NCBI GenBank assembly: GCA_025350775.1
Contig: JANXXF010000328.1
Location: 1 to 7,753, forward strand
Direction: 5' to 3'
DNA length: 7,753 bases
Origin: Actinomycetes bacterium
GTDB taxonomy: Bacteria > Actinomycetota > Thermoleophilia > Gaiellales > Gaiellaceae
Positions 1-5,740 of this stretch are shown here, piece after piece. The notes under the pieces were generated by a model, which saw only the letters and a list, made by a program, of their open reading frames with translations, ran no database searches and was not told where the DNA came from. Positions within the stretch are counted from its first letter, which is position 1, and the number at the start of each line of letters is the position of its first letter. A program made the position numbers and the translations under genes.

Positions 1-81
1 GTTCGGCGGAATCTCGCGCTCGGCACGGCGCAGCCGGACGATCTGCTCGAACAGCCACTTCTTCCGGTCGACAGCCTTCAC
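1..81 (-). CDS. N-terminal fragment of an unrecognised protein (runs off the window)
   Basis: A minus-strand frame opens with GTG at 81 and continues to the window edge, giving 27 residues that begin MKAVDRKKWLFEQ. The visible part is charged and looks like one amphipathic helix rich in Lys, Arg and Glu, with no signal peptide or membrane segment. GGAG lies only 2 nt before the GTG, closer than usual, so the start is likely but not certain. A strong dyad at 94-137 lies just upstream and could regulate it. I cannot assign a family. A small DNA-binding protein is conceivable because of the dyad and basic helix, but that is a guess. It is the first gene beyond the leftmost copy of the 3'-end repeat, so it may mark the resumption of host chromosome or another cassette. 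Confidence 0.6.
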   Translation of the reverse strand, partial: MKAVDRKKWLFEQIVRLRRAEREIPPN

Positions 82-93
82 GGCTCCGAGTTT

Positions 94-137
94 AGCTCAA
101 AGTTTCGATAAATGCCGTTATCTTGAAACTTTGTGCT
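94..137. promoter_or_regulatory. Long A/T-rich dyad, operator-like or Xer/dif-like
   Basis: Bases 94-106 and 125-137 are inverted repeats with one mismatch (core caaagtttc / gaaactttg). Inside them gataa (107-111) pairs with ttatc (118-122) around the 6-nt centre atgccg. The right arm has two extra bases (tt, 123-124). The site lies 13 nt upstream of the GTG at 81, where an operator over a promoter would be; a weak -10-like taaact is seen on the minus strand near 88-93. The ATAA-6 nt-TTAT arrangement is also that of dif sites recognised by XerC/XerD. The near-perfect symmetry fits a dimeric repressor better. An RNA hairpin is possible, but no T-tract follows it. Confidence 0.6.
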
Positions 138-149
138 CCACTCTGTCGG

Positions 150-165
150 CCTGCCCGCCTGCCCG
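150..165. repeat. Two tandem copies of an 8-bp unit
   Basis: The octamer cctgcccg occurs twice head to tail and abuts the leftmost copy of the three-copy direct repeat at 166. It may be accidental in GC-rich DNA, but its position exactly at the module boundary is worth noting. Confidence 0.45.
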
Positions 166-187
166 CTAGATCATCGGGATCCGTAAA
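166..187 (-). repeat. Direct repeat copy A (att-like, aldolase 3'-end remnant)
   Basis: The 13-bp core ctagatcatcggg starts at 166. Compared with copy C at 5723 the identity is 16 bp, and compared with copy B at 2828 it is 20 of 22 bp. On the minus strand it reads as in-frame codons Leu-Arg-Ile-Pro-Met-Ile-TAG, nearly the same peptide end as the aldolase gene (Arg-Gln-Ile-Pro-Met-Ile-TAG), but here no gene is attached. It lies 22 nt downstream of the restriction gene stop and could be the outer boundary of an integrated cassette. Confidence 0.75.
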
Positions 188-209
188 CGCATCTCGGGGG
201 AGCCTGCAC

Positions 210-1154
210 TTACTCGTAAGGGCCGAGGAATCGCGCACCGTTGAAGTGGATGAGATGCGTCGCATTGTCGGCACACCAGACCTCGGTCTCCCAAGCAATA
301 TCCGTCAGATGCTTGCGCATCTCGGCCCGAGACGGAAAGCAGCTCACGTATACGAGACCGGCAGTTGATTCGGCGAAGATCGTCCGAAGTTCTCCAAATC
401 GCTTTGCGTCGACCGGCCCATGTGACGAAGCCGCCTCGATAAGCACGAGCCAGTTGCGATCCGGCACGTGAACGATTAGGTCGGGCAGCTTCCCGTGCTT
501 GTTCAGTACGACACCCAGCGCACCGAGGGCGGCGGCATCCAACACCGGATCGTCTCTACCCGCATCGCCGATATAGAGCACGCGCCCGCCAGGGGTCCAG
601 CGCGGACAGAAGCCTTCAACGATCTCCTTGATCAGGAGGTTCTGACCGCCCGGCGTCAGCTCCACGGCCGATCCGTCGGGCAGAGTCACGGGAACGAGTT
701 CAATCTCGCGGGCTCGCTCGTACTGAGCGACCAAACCCGGCAACGTCACGAGGTATTCCGCCAGCGAGGCTCCCCATCCGTAGGATCCGTACTCGCGAAC
801 CATGACCCGCGCTGGCCCGGTGAGCTGGTAGCAGTTCCGCGGCGAGTTCACGGGGCGCGTCGAATCGTCTGGATTGAGCGCCGCGAACCCTGCATCAACA
901 AACTGATGCAGAGTACGACGGCGAATCGTCTCACGGGTGTTCGGCTTGTAATCCCGACCGTAGTGCTCCCTAATCCACGACATGAGTTCGACAGTGCGAA
1001 GGATTTGAGCCTCCGCTGAAGCCCATGACCGGTCTGGCGTGAGCGACGCCAGCGCGAGGAGCACGAGAGCTGATCGCTCGTTGGAACGCTCGGCATCGAA
1101 ATTCAACGCGGCGAGGAACGCCCGCGCCTCAGCGATCCGCGATTCGATGCTCAT
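210..1154 (-). CDS. Type II restriction endonuclease, BsuBI/PstI family
   Basis: This 314-aa protein should be a cytoplasmic Type II enzyme that cleaves DNA not protected by its partner methyltransferase. The C-terminal half carries the family signature: QNLLIKEIVEGFCPR (about 171-185), then VLYIGDAGR (192-200), then the PD-(D/E)xK core with KLPD (222-225, Asp225) and LIEAASSHGPV (238-248, Glu240). The N-terminal half (about 1-140) is helical and fits the specificity/helical domain. Length is close to BsuBI and PstI (a little over 300 aa). The ATG at 1154 is chosen because it overlaps the methyltransferase stop as ATGA, giving translational coupling, and because the open frame upstream of it lies inside the methyltransferase. 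The known family members cut CTGCAG, so that target is a reasonable expectation, not a demonstration. The gene looks intact. Confidence 0.93.
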   Translation of the reverse strand: MSIESRIAEARAFLAALNFDAERSNERSALVLLALASLTPDRSWASAEAQILRTVELMSWIREHYGRDYKPNTRETIRRRTLHQFVDAGFAALNPDDSTRPVNSPRNCYQLTGPARVMVREYGSYGWGASLAEYLVTLPGLVAQYERAREIELVPVTLPDGSAVELTPGGQNLLIKEIVEGFCPRWTPGGRVLYIGDAGRDDPVLDAAALGALGVVLNKHGKLPDLIVHVPDRNWLVLIEAASSHGPVDAKRFGELRTIFAESTAGLVYVSCFPSRAEMRKHLTDIAWETEVWCADNATHLIHFNGARFLGPYE

Positions 1155-2716
1155 GATGCCGCCGCGTAGATCAAGTCGTCCGATGGCTGAGCCGGCCACG
1201 CCTCGACGTGCTCCGCAATGAGGTTGTCTGTCCCCCTCTGGTCCGTCGGCCAGCCCCCGGACTCGACCGCACGACCGATGGCCCACAACTCCTCGGCTGC
1301 CGGGTACCGAAGGTGACGAAGGTCCGTCGCGTTGATCTGGGTATGGCCGCTGAACTGCCGCACGAAGCGATCTACCGTCGTGGTGCTTAGAAAGGCAGCC
1401 AGCCCCCGCGCCAGAGTTGACTCAATGCCGCGACCGTCCCGATGAAAGACGTTCAGGTGGTTCTCGATGCCAAACCAAGACGCCATGACATCAGCAGGGT
1501 CGAGCACAGCGGCGACCACTCGTCTGCGTTCTTCCTTCGCCGTAAACCGCTTCACCAAGACATACGTCCCCGACGGCACGAGTAGTGGCCGCGTCTCCTG
1601 GTTCAGGACGATCGCAGTGGGCTTCCGCGAGCTTGCAGGGGGCCAAGGAACACGGAAATCGCCGAGATGCCCAGGGTAGATAAGAGGCACCGTCGATCCG
1701 TCCGGTGCGTCCCTCAAGTGCTCGGCTGACCGGAAATCGACCACCCGGCCCGTCGAGACCTGCACTCCAAGCCCCAGAAGTGTTTGTGGCAGAGCGGCCA
1801 TCATCTCTGCGATCTCAGTCGCATCGGCCTCGACCGGTATCCGAACGAAGCGATGCGGATCGTCCGGCCGGACAACTTCGTCATACGGCACTTCTCGACA
1901 GCGGGGCACGTCGCCGAAGCCCTCGCCCGAAGAGAGGATCACCGTGGCACCGGCCGCCCCCCGTGTGGCCAGCATGACGACGTTCTCTTGGAGCACATCG
2001 GCATCGGCAAAAACCTTGCCACGCTTCTCGTACACATGAAGACGCTCGATGCCCATGCGAGCGAGGAAGAAGCGGCGGAACGGCTCGAAGTAGGGGCCGT
2101 TCGCGAAGCTCCGAGGCGTGATCGCGGAGAGTTGCCCGTGCGGCTCCAAGAGCTCGGCCGCCAGCGCCATGAAGGCCGGATAGAGATTCGTCACGCGGAG
2201 GCCCAGACGCTCCAGCGTCAACCGGTCTCGCCCGCCGTTGTTCACCTTCCTATAAGGCGGGTTCATGATGCAAGCCGCGAAGCCCGATTGACGCTCCCCG
2301 TTGAGCATCGATTGTTCGGCCGCCCACTCAACGAAGTCGCCGTGCACCACGCTCGCAAGCACGCGACGGCCCATCGCGGCAGCGAGCGTTTCGGCGTCCG
2401 CAAGCGTCGCGCGAAGGTGCGGAATGAGCCCTTCGTCCATCTCGAACGCCGTGATCGTCAGTTCGAGATCGGGACGGTCGCGTAGTACCCGAGCGACAAC
2501 CGCTGCGGAGAGTGACCCAACCCCGGCACCGGGGTCGAGCAGAGAGAATGGCCCGGAGGTTGGGAGCCGCAGCAGAGACGCGAGGAAGTCGGCGACTGGC
2601 GCGGGCGTGAAGTACTGACCGAGCCCAGCCCGAGTGCCCGGATCGAGTCCCTGCGCTACGGCAAGCCTGCGAGCCTCCGTGCGCTCCAGGAAAGCTTCGA
2701 CATCCACGCCTCTCAC
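1151..2716 (-). CDS. Type II N6-adenine DNA methyltransferase (PstI/BsuBI-type partner)
   Basis: This 521-aa S-adenosylmethionine-dependent enzyme should methylate adenine in the recognition site and so protect the host from the adjoining endonuclease. Motifs run in gamma-class order: motif X GQYFTP (33-38), motif I DPGAGVGSL (61-69, SAM binding), acidic motif II FEMDEG (91-96), and catalytic motif IV NPPY (152-155). A helix and strand (NLYPAFMALA to SAITPRSF, 177-204) follow. The C-terminal part is probably the target-recognition region and includes GHTQINATDL (457-466). Length is close to M.PstI. The start is GTG at 2716; a second in-frame GTG at 2707 is possible, and neither has a well-spaced Shine-Dalgarno sequence. 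It is first in the operon, so protection precedes cutting. No separate controller (C) gene is visible. Confidence 0.93.
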   Translation of the reverse strand: MRGVDVEAFLERTEARRLAVAQGLDPGTRAGLGQYFTPAPVADFLASLLRLPTSGPFSLLDPGAGVGSLSAAVVARVLRDRPDLELTITAFEMDEGLIPHLRATLADAETLAAAMGRRVLASVVHGDFVEWAAEQSMLNGERQSGFAACIMNPPYRKVNNGGRDRLTLERLGLRVTNLYPAFMALAAELLEPHGQLSAITPRSFANGPYFEPFRRFFLARMGIERLHVYEKRGKVFADADVLQENVVMLATRGAAGATVILSSGEGFGDVPRCREVPYDEVVRPDDPHRFVRIPVEADATEIAEMMAALPQTLLGLGVQVSTGRVVDFRSAEHLRDAPDGSTVPLIYPGHLGDFRVPWPPASSRKPTAIVLNQETRPLLVPSGTYVLVKRFTAKEERRRVVAAVLDPADVMASWFGIENHLNVFHRDGRGIESTLARGLAAFLSTTTVDRFVRQFSGHTQINATDLRHLRYPAAEELWAIGRAVESGGWPTDQRGTDNLIAEHVEAWPAQPSDDLIYAAAS

Positions 2717-2734
2717 AGTGCCACACGGGCCGGG

Positions 2735-2773
2735 GGCATAGATCGCAAGAACGGCGACCGCAACCGTTCGGTT
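2735..2773 (-). promoter_or_regulatory. Possible promoter and small dyad of the restriction-modification operon
   Basis: On the minus strand TTGCGG (2763-2758) and TATGCC (2740-2735) are separated by 17 bp, resembling weak -35 and -10 boxes. They would start a short leader about 12 nt before the GTG at 2716. A 12-bp inverted repeat, aaccgttcggtt (2762-2773), overlaps the upstream edge of the -35 box and might bind a regulator. The boxes match poorly and could be chance. Confidence 0.3.
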
Positions 2774-2823
2774 ACCTCACAGGACGTACCCTCCGAAGCC
2801 CCTTCTCGGATATTGGCGCTCCC

Positions 2824-2849
2824 GCCCCTAGATCATCGGGTTCCGCAAA
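2824..2849 (-). repeat. Direct repeat copy B (att-like, aldolase 3'-end remnant)
   Basis: The 17-mer gcccctagatcatcggg (2824-2840) is identical to bases 5719-5735 at the aldolase stop codon. Similarity to copy A continues to 2849. In the minus-strand frame it reads Ala-Leu-Arg-Asn-Pro-Met-Ile-TAG with no attached gene. It separates the secreted-protein gene and its terminator from the restriction-modification operon. Confidence 0.8.
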
Positions 2850-2861
2850 GCACGGCAGGAG

Positions 2862-2897
2862 GGACGCCGCCCCGTCAGATCAAGCGGGGCGGCGTCC
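2862..2897 (-). terminator. Strong GC-rich hairpin downstream of the secreted-protein gene
   Basis: A perfect 13-bp inverted repeat (ggacgccgccccg at 2862-2874, cggggcggcgtcc at 2885-2897) flanks the 10-nt loop tcagatcaag. It lies about 105 nt after the stop at 3002, in the intergenic space before repeat B. No T-run follows on either strand, as is common for terminators of high-GC actinobacteria, so it could equally be a transcript-stabilising hairpin. Confidence 0.65.
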
Positions 2898-2908
2898 TCT
2901 CCGGTCAC

Positions 2909-2923
2909 CTCAGATCATCTGAG
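2909..2923. repeat. 15-bp near-perfect palindrome
   Basis: ctcagat (2909-2915) and atctgag (2917-2923) are perfect inverted repeats around a single central base. Part of it (tcagatca) is repeated in the loop of the adjoining hairpin at 2875-2882, and agatcatc also occurs in the three-copy repeat. It could be a recombinase or regulator binding site, or an accident. Confidence 0.5.
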
Positions 2924-2953
2924 TCGGGTACAGAGTTCGGTACAAGCGCCGCA

Positions 2954-2998
2954 CGCGCCGGGCCACCCGATTCGAACCCGGCTTCGGGACGTGGCGCG
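2954..2998 (-). terminator. Second, imperfect hairpin just after the secreted-protein stop codon
   Basis: cgcgcc (2954-2959) pairs with ggcgcg (2993-2998), and a small nested stem cccg/cggg (2977-2980 and 2985-2988) lies inside. The structure begins 4 nt downstream of the stop at 3002-3004. It may help 3'-end formation together with the stronger hairpin at 2862-2897. The region contains ttcgaa, which looks like a tRNA T-loop, but no tRNA can be folded. Confidence 0.3.
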
Positions 2999-3001
2999 AG
3001 C

Positions 3002-5596
3002 TCAGGGGCTGTACCAGTACTCCCCGGCGGGCGGGTAGCGGTAGGCGAGCAGCGCGTTCTCGTGGCCGAAGTCGAGCGGCCCTGTCGAGTAGAAGGTCGA
3101 GGACTTCTTGATGACCGGGACGGAGCAGGGGACGTTCGTGGCGAGGACGCACTGACCCTTTGCCGTCCCGTCCGAGAGGTCGATGTAGGTGCACCAGAGA
3201 CCACTCACCTGCATGCCCCGCAGCTCGGGCTGGTCGGGGTAGAAGTAATAGCCGCTCGTCGGGTCGTACGCTCCGGCCACGTAGTACGTGTCCGACACGG
3301 TCGTGAGCTGGGCGGGCGTGGACTGGCTGATCGTGTAGCCGATCGACGAGGCCTGCGCCGAGCAGTCGCTCGTCCAGACGCCGTAGCTCGTCCCCGTGGA
3401 CGTCGCCGGATAGGTCGGGCAGTCGGCGCCGAGGATCTGGCACACGTTCCTGAAGGTCGAGCCGCTGACGAAGGCCGTCAGCTCCGCGTCGGTGGACGCG
3501 GCGGGCGGGTTGGTCTGGTACGAGGTGAGGTCGGCCATGCCGAGGCTCGACGCCAGCCAGGCGCCCGGGTTGGGCTGGCCGCTGAACAGCGCCTGCAGCT
3601 CGGCGGTGTTGGGCTTGGCCCAGTCGGTGTCGGCGCTCGTCCCGTTCGAGATCGAGATGTTGTCGTACATCGCCGAGCAGTCCGGGATGCCGGCCGGTCG
3701 TAGCGTGCTGCCTGCGTTCTGGGTCAGTTGGCCGCCGAGGAGGCTCGAGATCCCCCACAGCCAGGCCCCGTCACCGGGGTCGAAGCCGTTGGAGCTCGAG
3801 TTGCACTGGGTCGTCTGCGTCTGCGAGACGAGCGCCCACGCCCGCAGATCTGAGGTGCGGATCGCCATATTGACCGGGATCGCCGGCTTGACGGTTGCCT
3901 GCACGTTGGTGGCCCAGGTGTTCGCGTTGGCGACGTCACACTGGGCGCGCGTCGGCGACGAGACGCCGCCGATGGTGCAGGTGCCGGCGACGCCGCCGGC
4001 CTGGATGGCGTCGTAGAGCGAGACGTAGAGGCCGAGCAGGCTGAGGCGCGTGCTCCACTGCGCTGCGAACGTGGCCATCGGCAGCGAGTAGTTCGACGGC
4101 GTGAGGAAGCCGAGCCCGGCCTTGAGGCTGGCGAACCTCGCCTTGGCGTAGGTGACGACCAGGCCGTCGCCGCCGCTCGAGCCCACGAGGTCGCTGTTGA
4201 GCGTCGCCGCGGCGTTGCTCGCGCCCGTCACCGCGTACTGGGCGCTGCGCGTCAGGATCTCGCACATCAGCAGGGCGTTGCCGCCCGTGGGGGCGTCTGC
4301 ACCGCTGCACCAGTTGAGGATGTTCGTCGTGCCTTCCGGCGGCGCGTCGGCGACGGCTCCGCTGAGGACGCCGCAGGACTTGGCCCAGACCTGCTTCGTG
4401 GCAGCGTCCAGGTTGGCGGGAGCGTTGCAGAAGAAGTGCTCCGGTCCGGCCGGATCGGCGAGCGCGCCGCCGGTCGTGTCCTGCTGGATCGCAGTCACGA
4501 CGTCCTGCTCGGCGGTCACCAGCAGCCCGAGATCCTGCAGGATGATGTCGCTGCTCGGGTCGCCGATGGAGGCGATCCCGGGAATCCCGTTGTTGATCGT
4601 GGTCACCATCGCGCTCAGGTTGCCCTGCGTGAGCTCGGCCGAGATCGCGTTGCCGATGCTCGTGAGGTTGGTGCTGAGGTTCGAGATCGCAGTGTTGATC
4701 GCCCCCAGCTGGGTCGTGATGTTCGCAAGCTCGCCCGAGATGGCGTTCAGGGAGTCGGTGGTGCCATTGCTGGAGAGGCCCAGGAAGTCCGACACCTTGC
4801 CGGCGCCTGCGGCCGTGAGCGCGTCGCCGATCAGCGCCTTGCCGATACCGGCTCCGATCCCGCTGAGCACGCCGGTGGCGACGCCGGTGCCGAAGCTGGG
4901 CGGGTCGGCGAGGGTGCGCGCGGCGGTGGTGTGCAGCTGCGGGTGCCGCGTGCCCCTGAACGAGCGGGAGGCGTTCCGCCTCGTGTCGATCTCCTTGACG
5001 AGCGCCTTCATGAAGGGCGCGAGGCCGCCGCGCGTGGCCGCGATGCGCACGAACTCGACGCCGTCGAAGGCCTTGATGGAGAGGCGCATCGACTCGCCGA
5101 GCGACGCGTTGACCGGGATTCCAAGGTACCGCTTGACTTTGGCGACCGCCTCCTTGTACGGAAGCTCCGCGTGGGCGGTCGCGTACGCCGCGGCGAAGGT
5201 CGTGGCCGGGTTGACGTGCACGACCTTCGTCCCCGAGTAGCGGGTGACGAGGCGCAGCAGCCGCTCCCGGAACGGCAGCCCGTTGACCGTGCCGCCCGTG
5301 ACCTCGATGAGGAAGCGCTGCGGCAGCGACCGCTTCGCGTAGACGAAGAACGTCCCCCGCGAGCCGGTGGTGCCGGCACGGACGCTGAGGTCGCGGCCCC
5401 CGGGCGTCAGGAGCCGCACCGAGCCGCCGTCGACCGGCGCGTCGGGCGCCAGGAACGCCCAGCCCGGGACCGACGTCGGGGCGGCTCGTCCGCTGGACGC
5501 GGCGGACGCTCCACCCGCGAGACCTCCGGCCGCACAAACCGTCACACAAACCATCGCGACGGCGAATGCCGGCCTCAGAGGACGCTCCACGCGCAT
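3002..5596 (-). CDS. Large secreted protein of unknown function (864 aa)
   Basis: I do not recognise a named family. The start at ATG 5596 is well supported: GGGGGAGAGGG sits 6 nt upstream and a classical signal peptide follows, with basic residues at 2-8, a hydrophobic core at about 10-29 and an Ala-Ser-Ala cleavage site near 30-32. Residues about 42-130 look like a beta-rich carrier domain (VRLLTPGG, FLIEVTGGTVNG). A helical segment (about 140-210) follows. Then comes a Gly/Ala-rich hydrophobic stretch, FGTGVATGVLSGIGAGIG (235-252) extending to about 265, and a heptad-like Leu/Ile helix (about 281-325, LNAISGELANITTQLGAI). The rest has 14 cysteines, an even number that fits disulfides outside the cell, and a Tyr-rich C-terminus ending EYWYSP. 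It is expressed alone. The hydrophobic hairpin plus coiled coil could fit an alpha-pore-forming or cell-surface adhesive protein, but this is speculation. Confidence 0.88.
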   Translation of the reverse strand: MRVERPLRPAFAVAMVCVTVCAAGGLAGGASAASSGRAAPTSVPGWAFLAPDAPVDGGSVRLLTPGGRDLSVRAGTTGSRGTFFVYAKRSLPQRFLIEVTGGTVNGLPFRERLLRLVTRYSGTKVVHVNPATTFAAAYATAHAELPYKEAVAKVKRYLGIPVNASLGESMRLSIKAFDGVEFVRIAATRGGLAPFMKALVKEIDTRRNASRSFRGTRHPQLHTTAARTLADPPSFGTGVATGVLSGIGAGIGKALIGDALTAAGAGKVSDFLGLSSNGTTDSLNAISGELANITTQLGAINTAISNLSTNLTSIGNAISAELTQGNLSAMVTTINNGIPGIASIGDPSSDIILQDLGLLVTAEQDVVTAIQQDTTGGALADPAGPEHFFCNAPANLDAATKQVWAKSCGVLSGAVADAPPEGTTNILNWCSGADAPTGGNALLMCEILTRSAQYAVTGASNAAATLNSDLVGSSGGDGLVVTYAKARFASLKAGLGFLTPSNYSLPMATFAAQWSTRLSLLGLYVSLYDAIQAGGVAGTCTIGGVSSPTRAQCDVANANTWATNVQATVKPAIPVNMAIRTSDLRAWALVSQTQTTQCNSSSNGFDPGDGAWLWGISSLLGGQLTQNAGSTLRPAGIPDCSAMYDNISISNGTSADTDWAKPNTAELQALFSGQPNPGAWLASSLGMADLTSYQTNPPAASTDAELTAFVSGSTFRNVCQILGADCPTYPATSTGTSYGVWTSDCSAQASSIGYTISQSTPAQLTTVSDTYYVAGAYDPTSGYYFYPDQPELRGMQVSGLWCTYIDLSDGTAKGQCVLATNVPCSVPVIKKSSTFYSTGPLDFGHENALLAYRYPPAGEYWYSP

Positions 5597-5663
5597 CTCT
5601 AACCCTCTCCCCCGTGTCCCCGGGCGACGACTCGCCGGGCCCCAACCGTCACCCGGCCGGCGA

Positions 5664-5672
5664 AACGTACCA
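5664..5672 (-). promoter_or_regulatory. Possible extended -10 promoter of the secreted-protein gene
   Basis: The minus strand reads TGGTACGTT here, matching TGnTAnnnT, inside the most A/T-rich patch of the gap between the aldolase stop and the next start. Transcription would begin about 60 nt before the ATG at 5596. No convincing -35 box is seen, so the call is tentative. Confidence 0.3.
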
Positions 5673-5718
5673 CACACGCAACAAGAATTCTCGCCCGCCC
5701 GCCGGGGCGCCACCGACT

Positions 5719-5740
5719 GCCCCTAGATCATCGGGATCTG
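5719..5740 (-). repeat. Direct repeat copy C, forming the aldolase stop and last codons
   Basis: gcccctagatcatcggg (5719-5735) is identical to copy B. The stretch from 5723 is 16 bp identical to copy A. This copy lies inside a coding sequence and supplies Arg-Gln-Ile-Pro-Met-Ile-TAG of the class II aldolase, so it is the best candidate for the ancestral chromosomal target, with A and B being the displaced or imported copies. Confidence 0.8.

Larger units (their letters stand above)
166..2849. mobile_element. Candidate restriction-modification cassette between repeats A and B
   Basis: Two direct repeats (166 and 2828) enclose exactly the methyltransferase-endonuclease operon with its promoter region. 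The repeats are gene 3'-end remnants in the same orientation as the intact copy at 5723. This fits an integrated module with attachment sites at both ends. No integrase or transposase gene lies inside, so it would have to be moved in trans or be a degraded element. Treating it as mobile is inference. Confidence 0.4.
2824..5740. other. Candidate second cassette between repeats B and C
   Basis: Repeats B and C (17 identical bases, same orientation) enclose only the secreted-protein gene, its promoter region and its terminator hairpins. By analogy with the neighbouring restriction-modification block, this may be a second insertion at the aldolase 3' end. The boundary repeats are seen in the sequence. 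Mobility is inferred. Confidence 0.35.

Noticed and set aside
1155..1286. Longer start for the restriction endonuclease at 1286
   Set aside because: The extra 44 residues overlap the methyltransferase coding sequence and do not look like the family's N-terminus; the ATGA overlap start at 1154 is typical.
1784..2485. Plus-strand 233-aa frame opposite the methyltransferase
   Set aside because: It is the complement of a gene with a full set of methyltransferase motifs, and shows no domain or ribosome binding site of its own.
2963..2990. tRNA-like T-loop (ttcgaa within cccgattcgaacccgg) suggesting a tRNA or tRNA fragment att site
   Set aside because: The bases flanking the loop do not form a T-stem on either strand, and no anticodon, D or acceptor arm can be folded nearby.
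4152..5602. Long plus-strand open frames (4152-5240 and 4436-5602) opposite the secreted-protein gene
   Set aside because: They are GC-rich antisense shadows: composition is Arg/Gly/Ala-heavy and low in complexity, there are no motifs, and the minus-strand frame has a clear ribosome binding site and signal peptide.
3936..5645. 569-aa minus-strand frame overlapping the secreted-protein gene
   Set aside because: It is extremely Arg-rich and repetitive, as expected of a +1 frame of a high-GC gene, and it shares the region with a far more protein-like frame.
5597..5713. Longer start for the secreted protein (GTG/ATG-type start near 5713)
   Set aside because: The extension would put about 39 Arg/Cys-rich residues before a textbook signal peptide and ignore the strong ribosome binding site in front of 5596.
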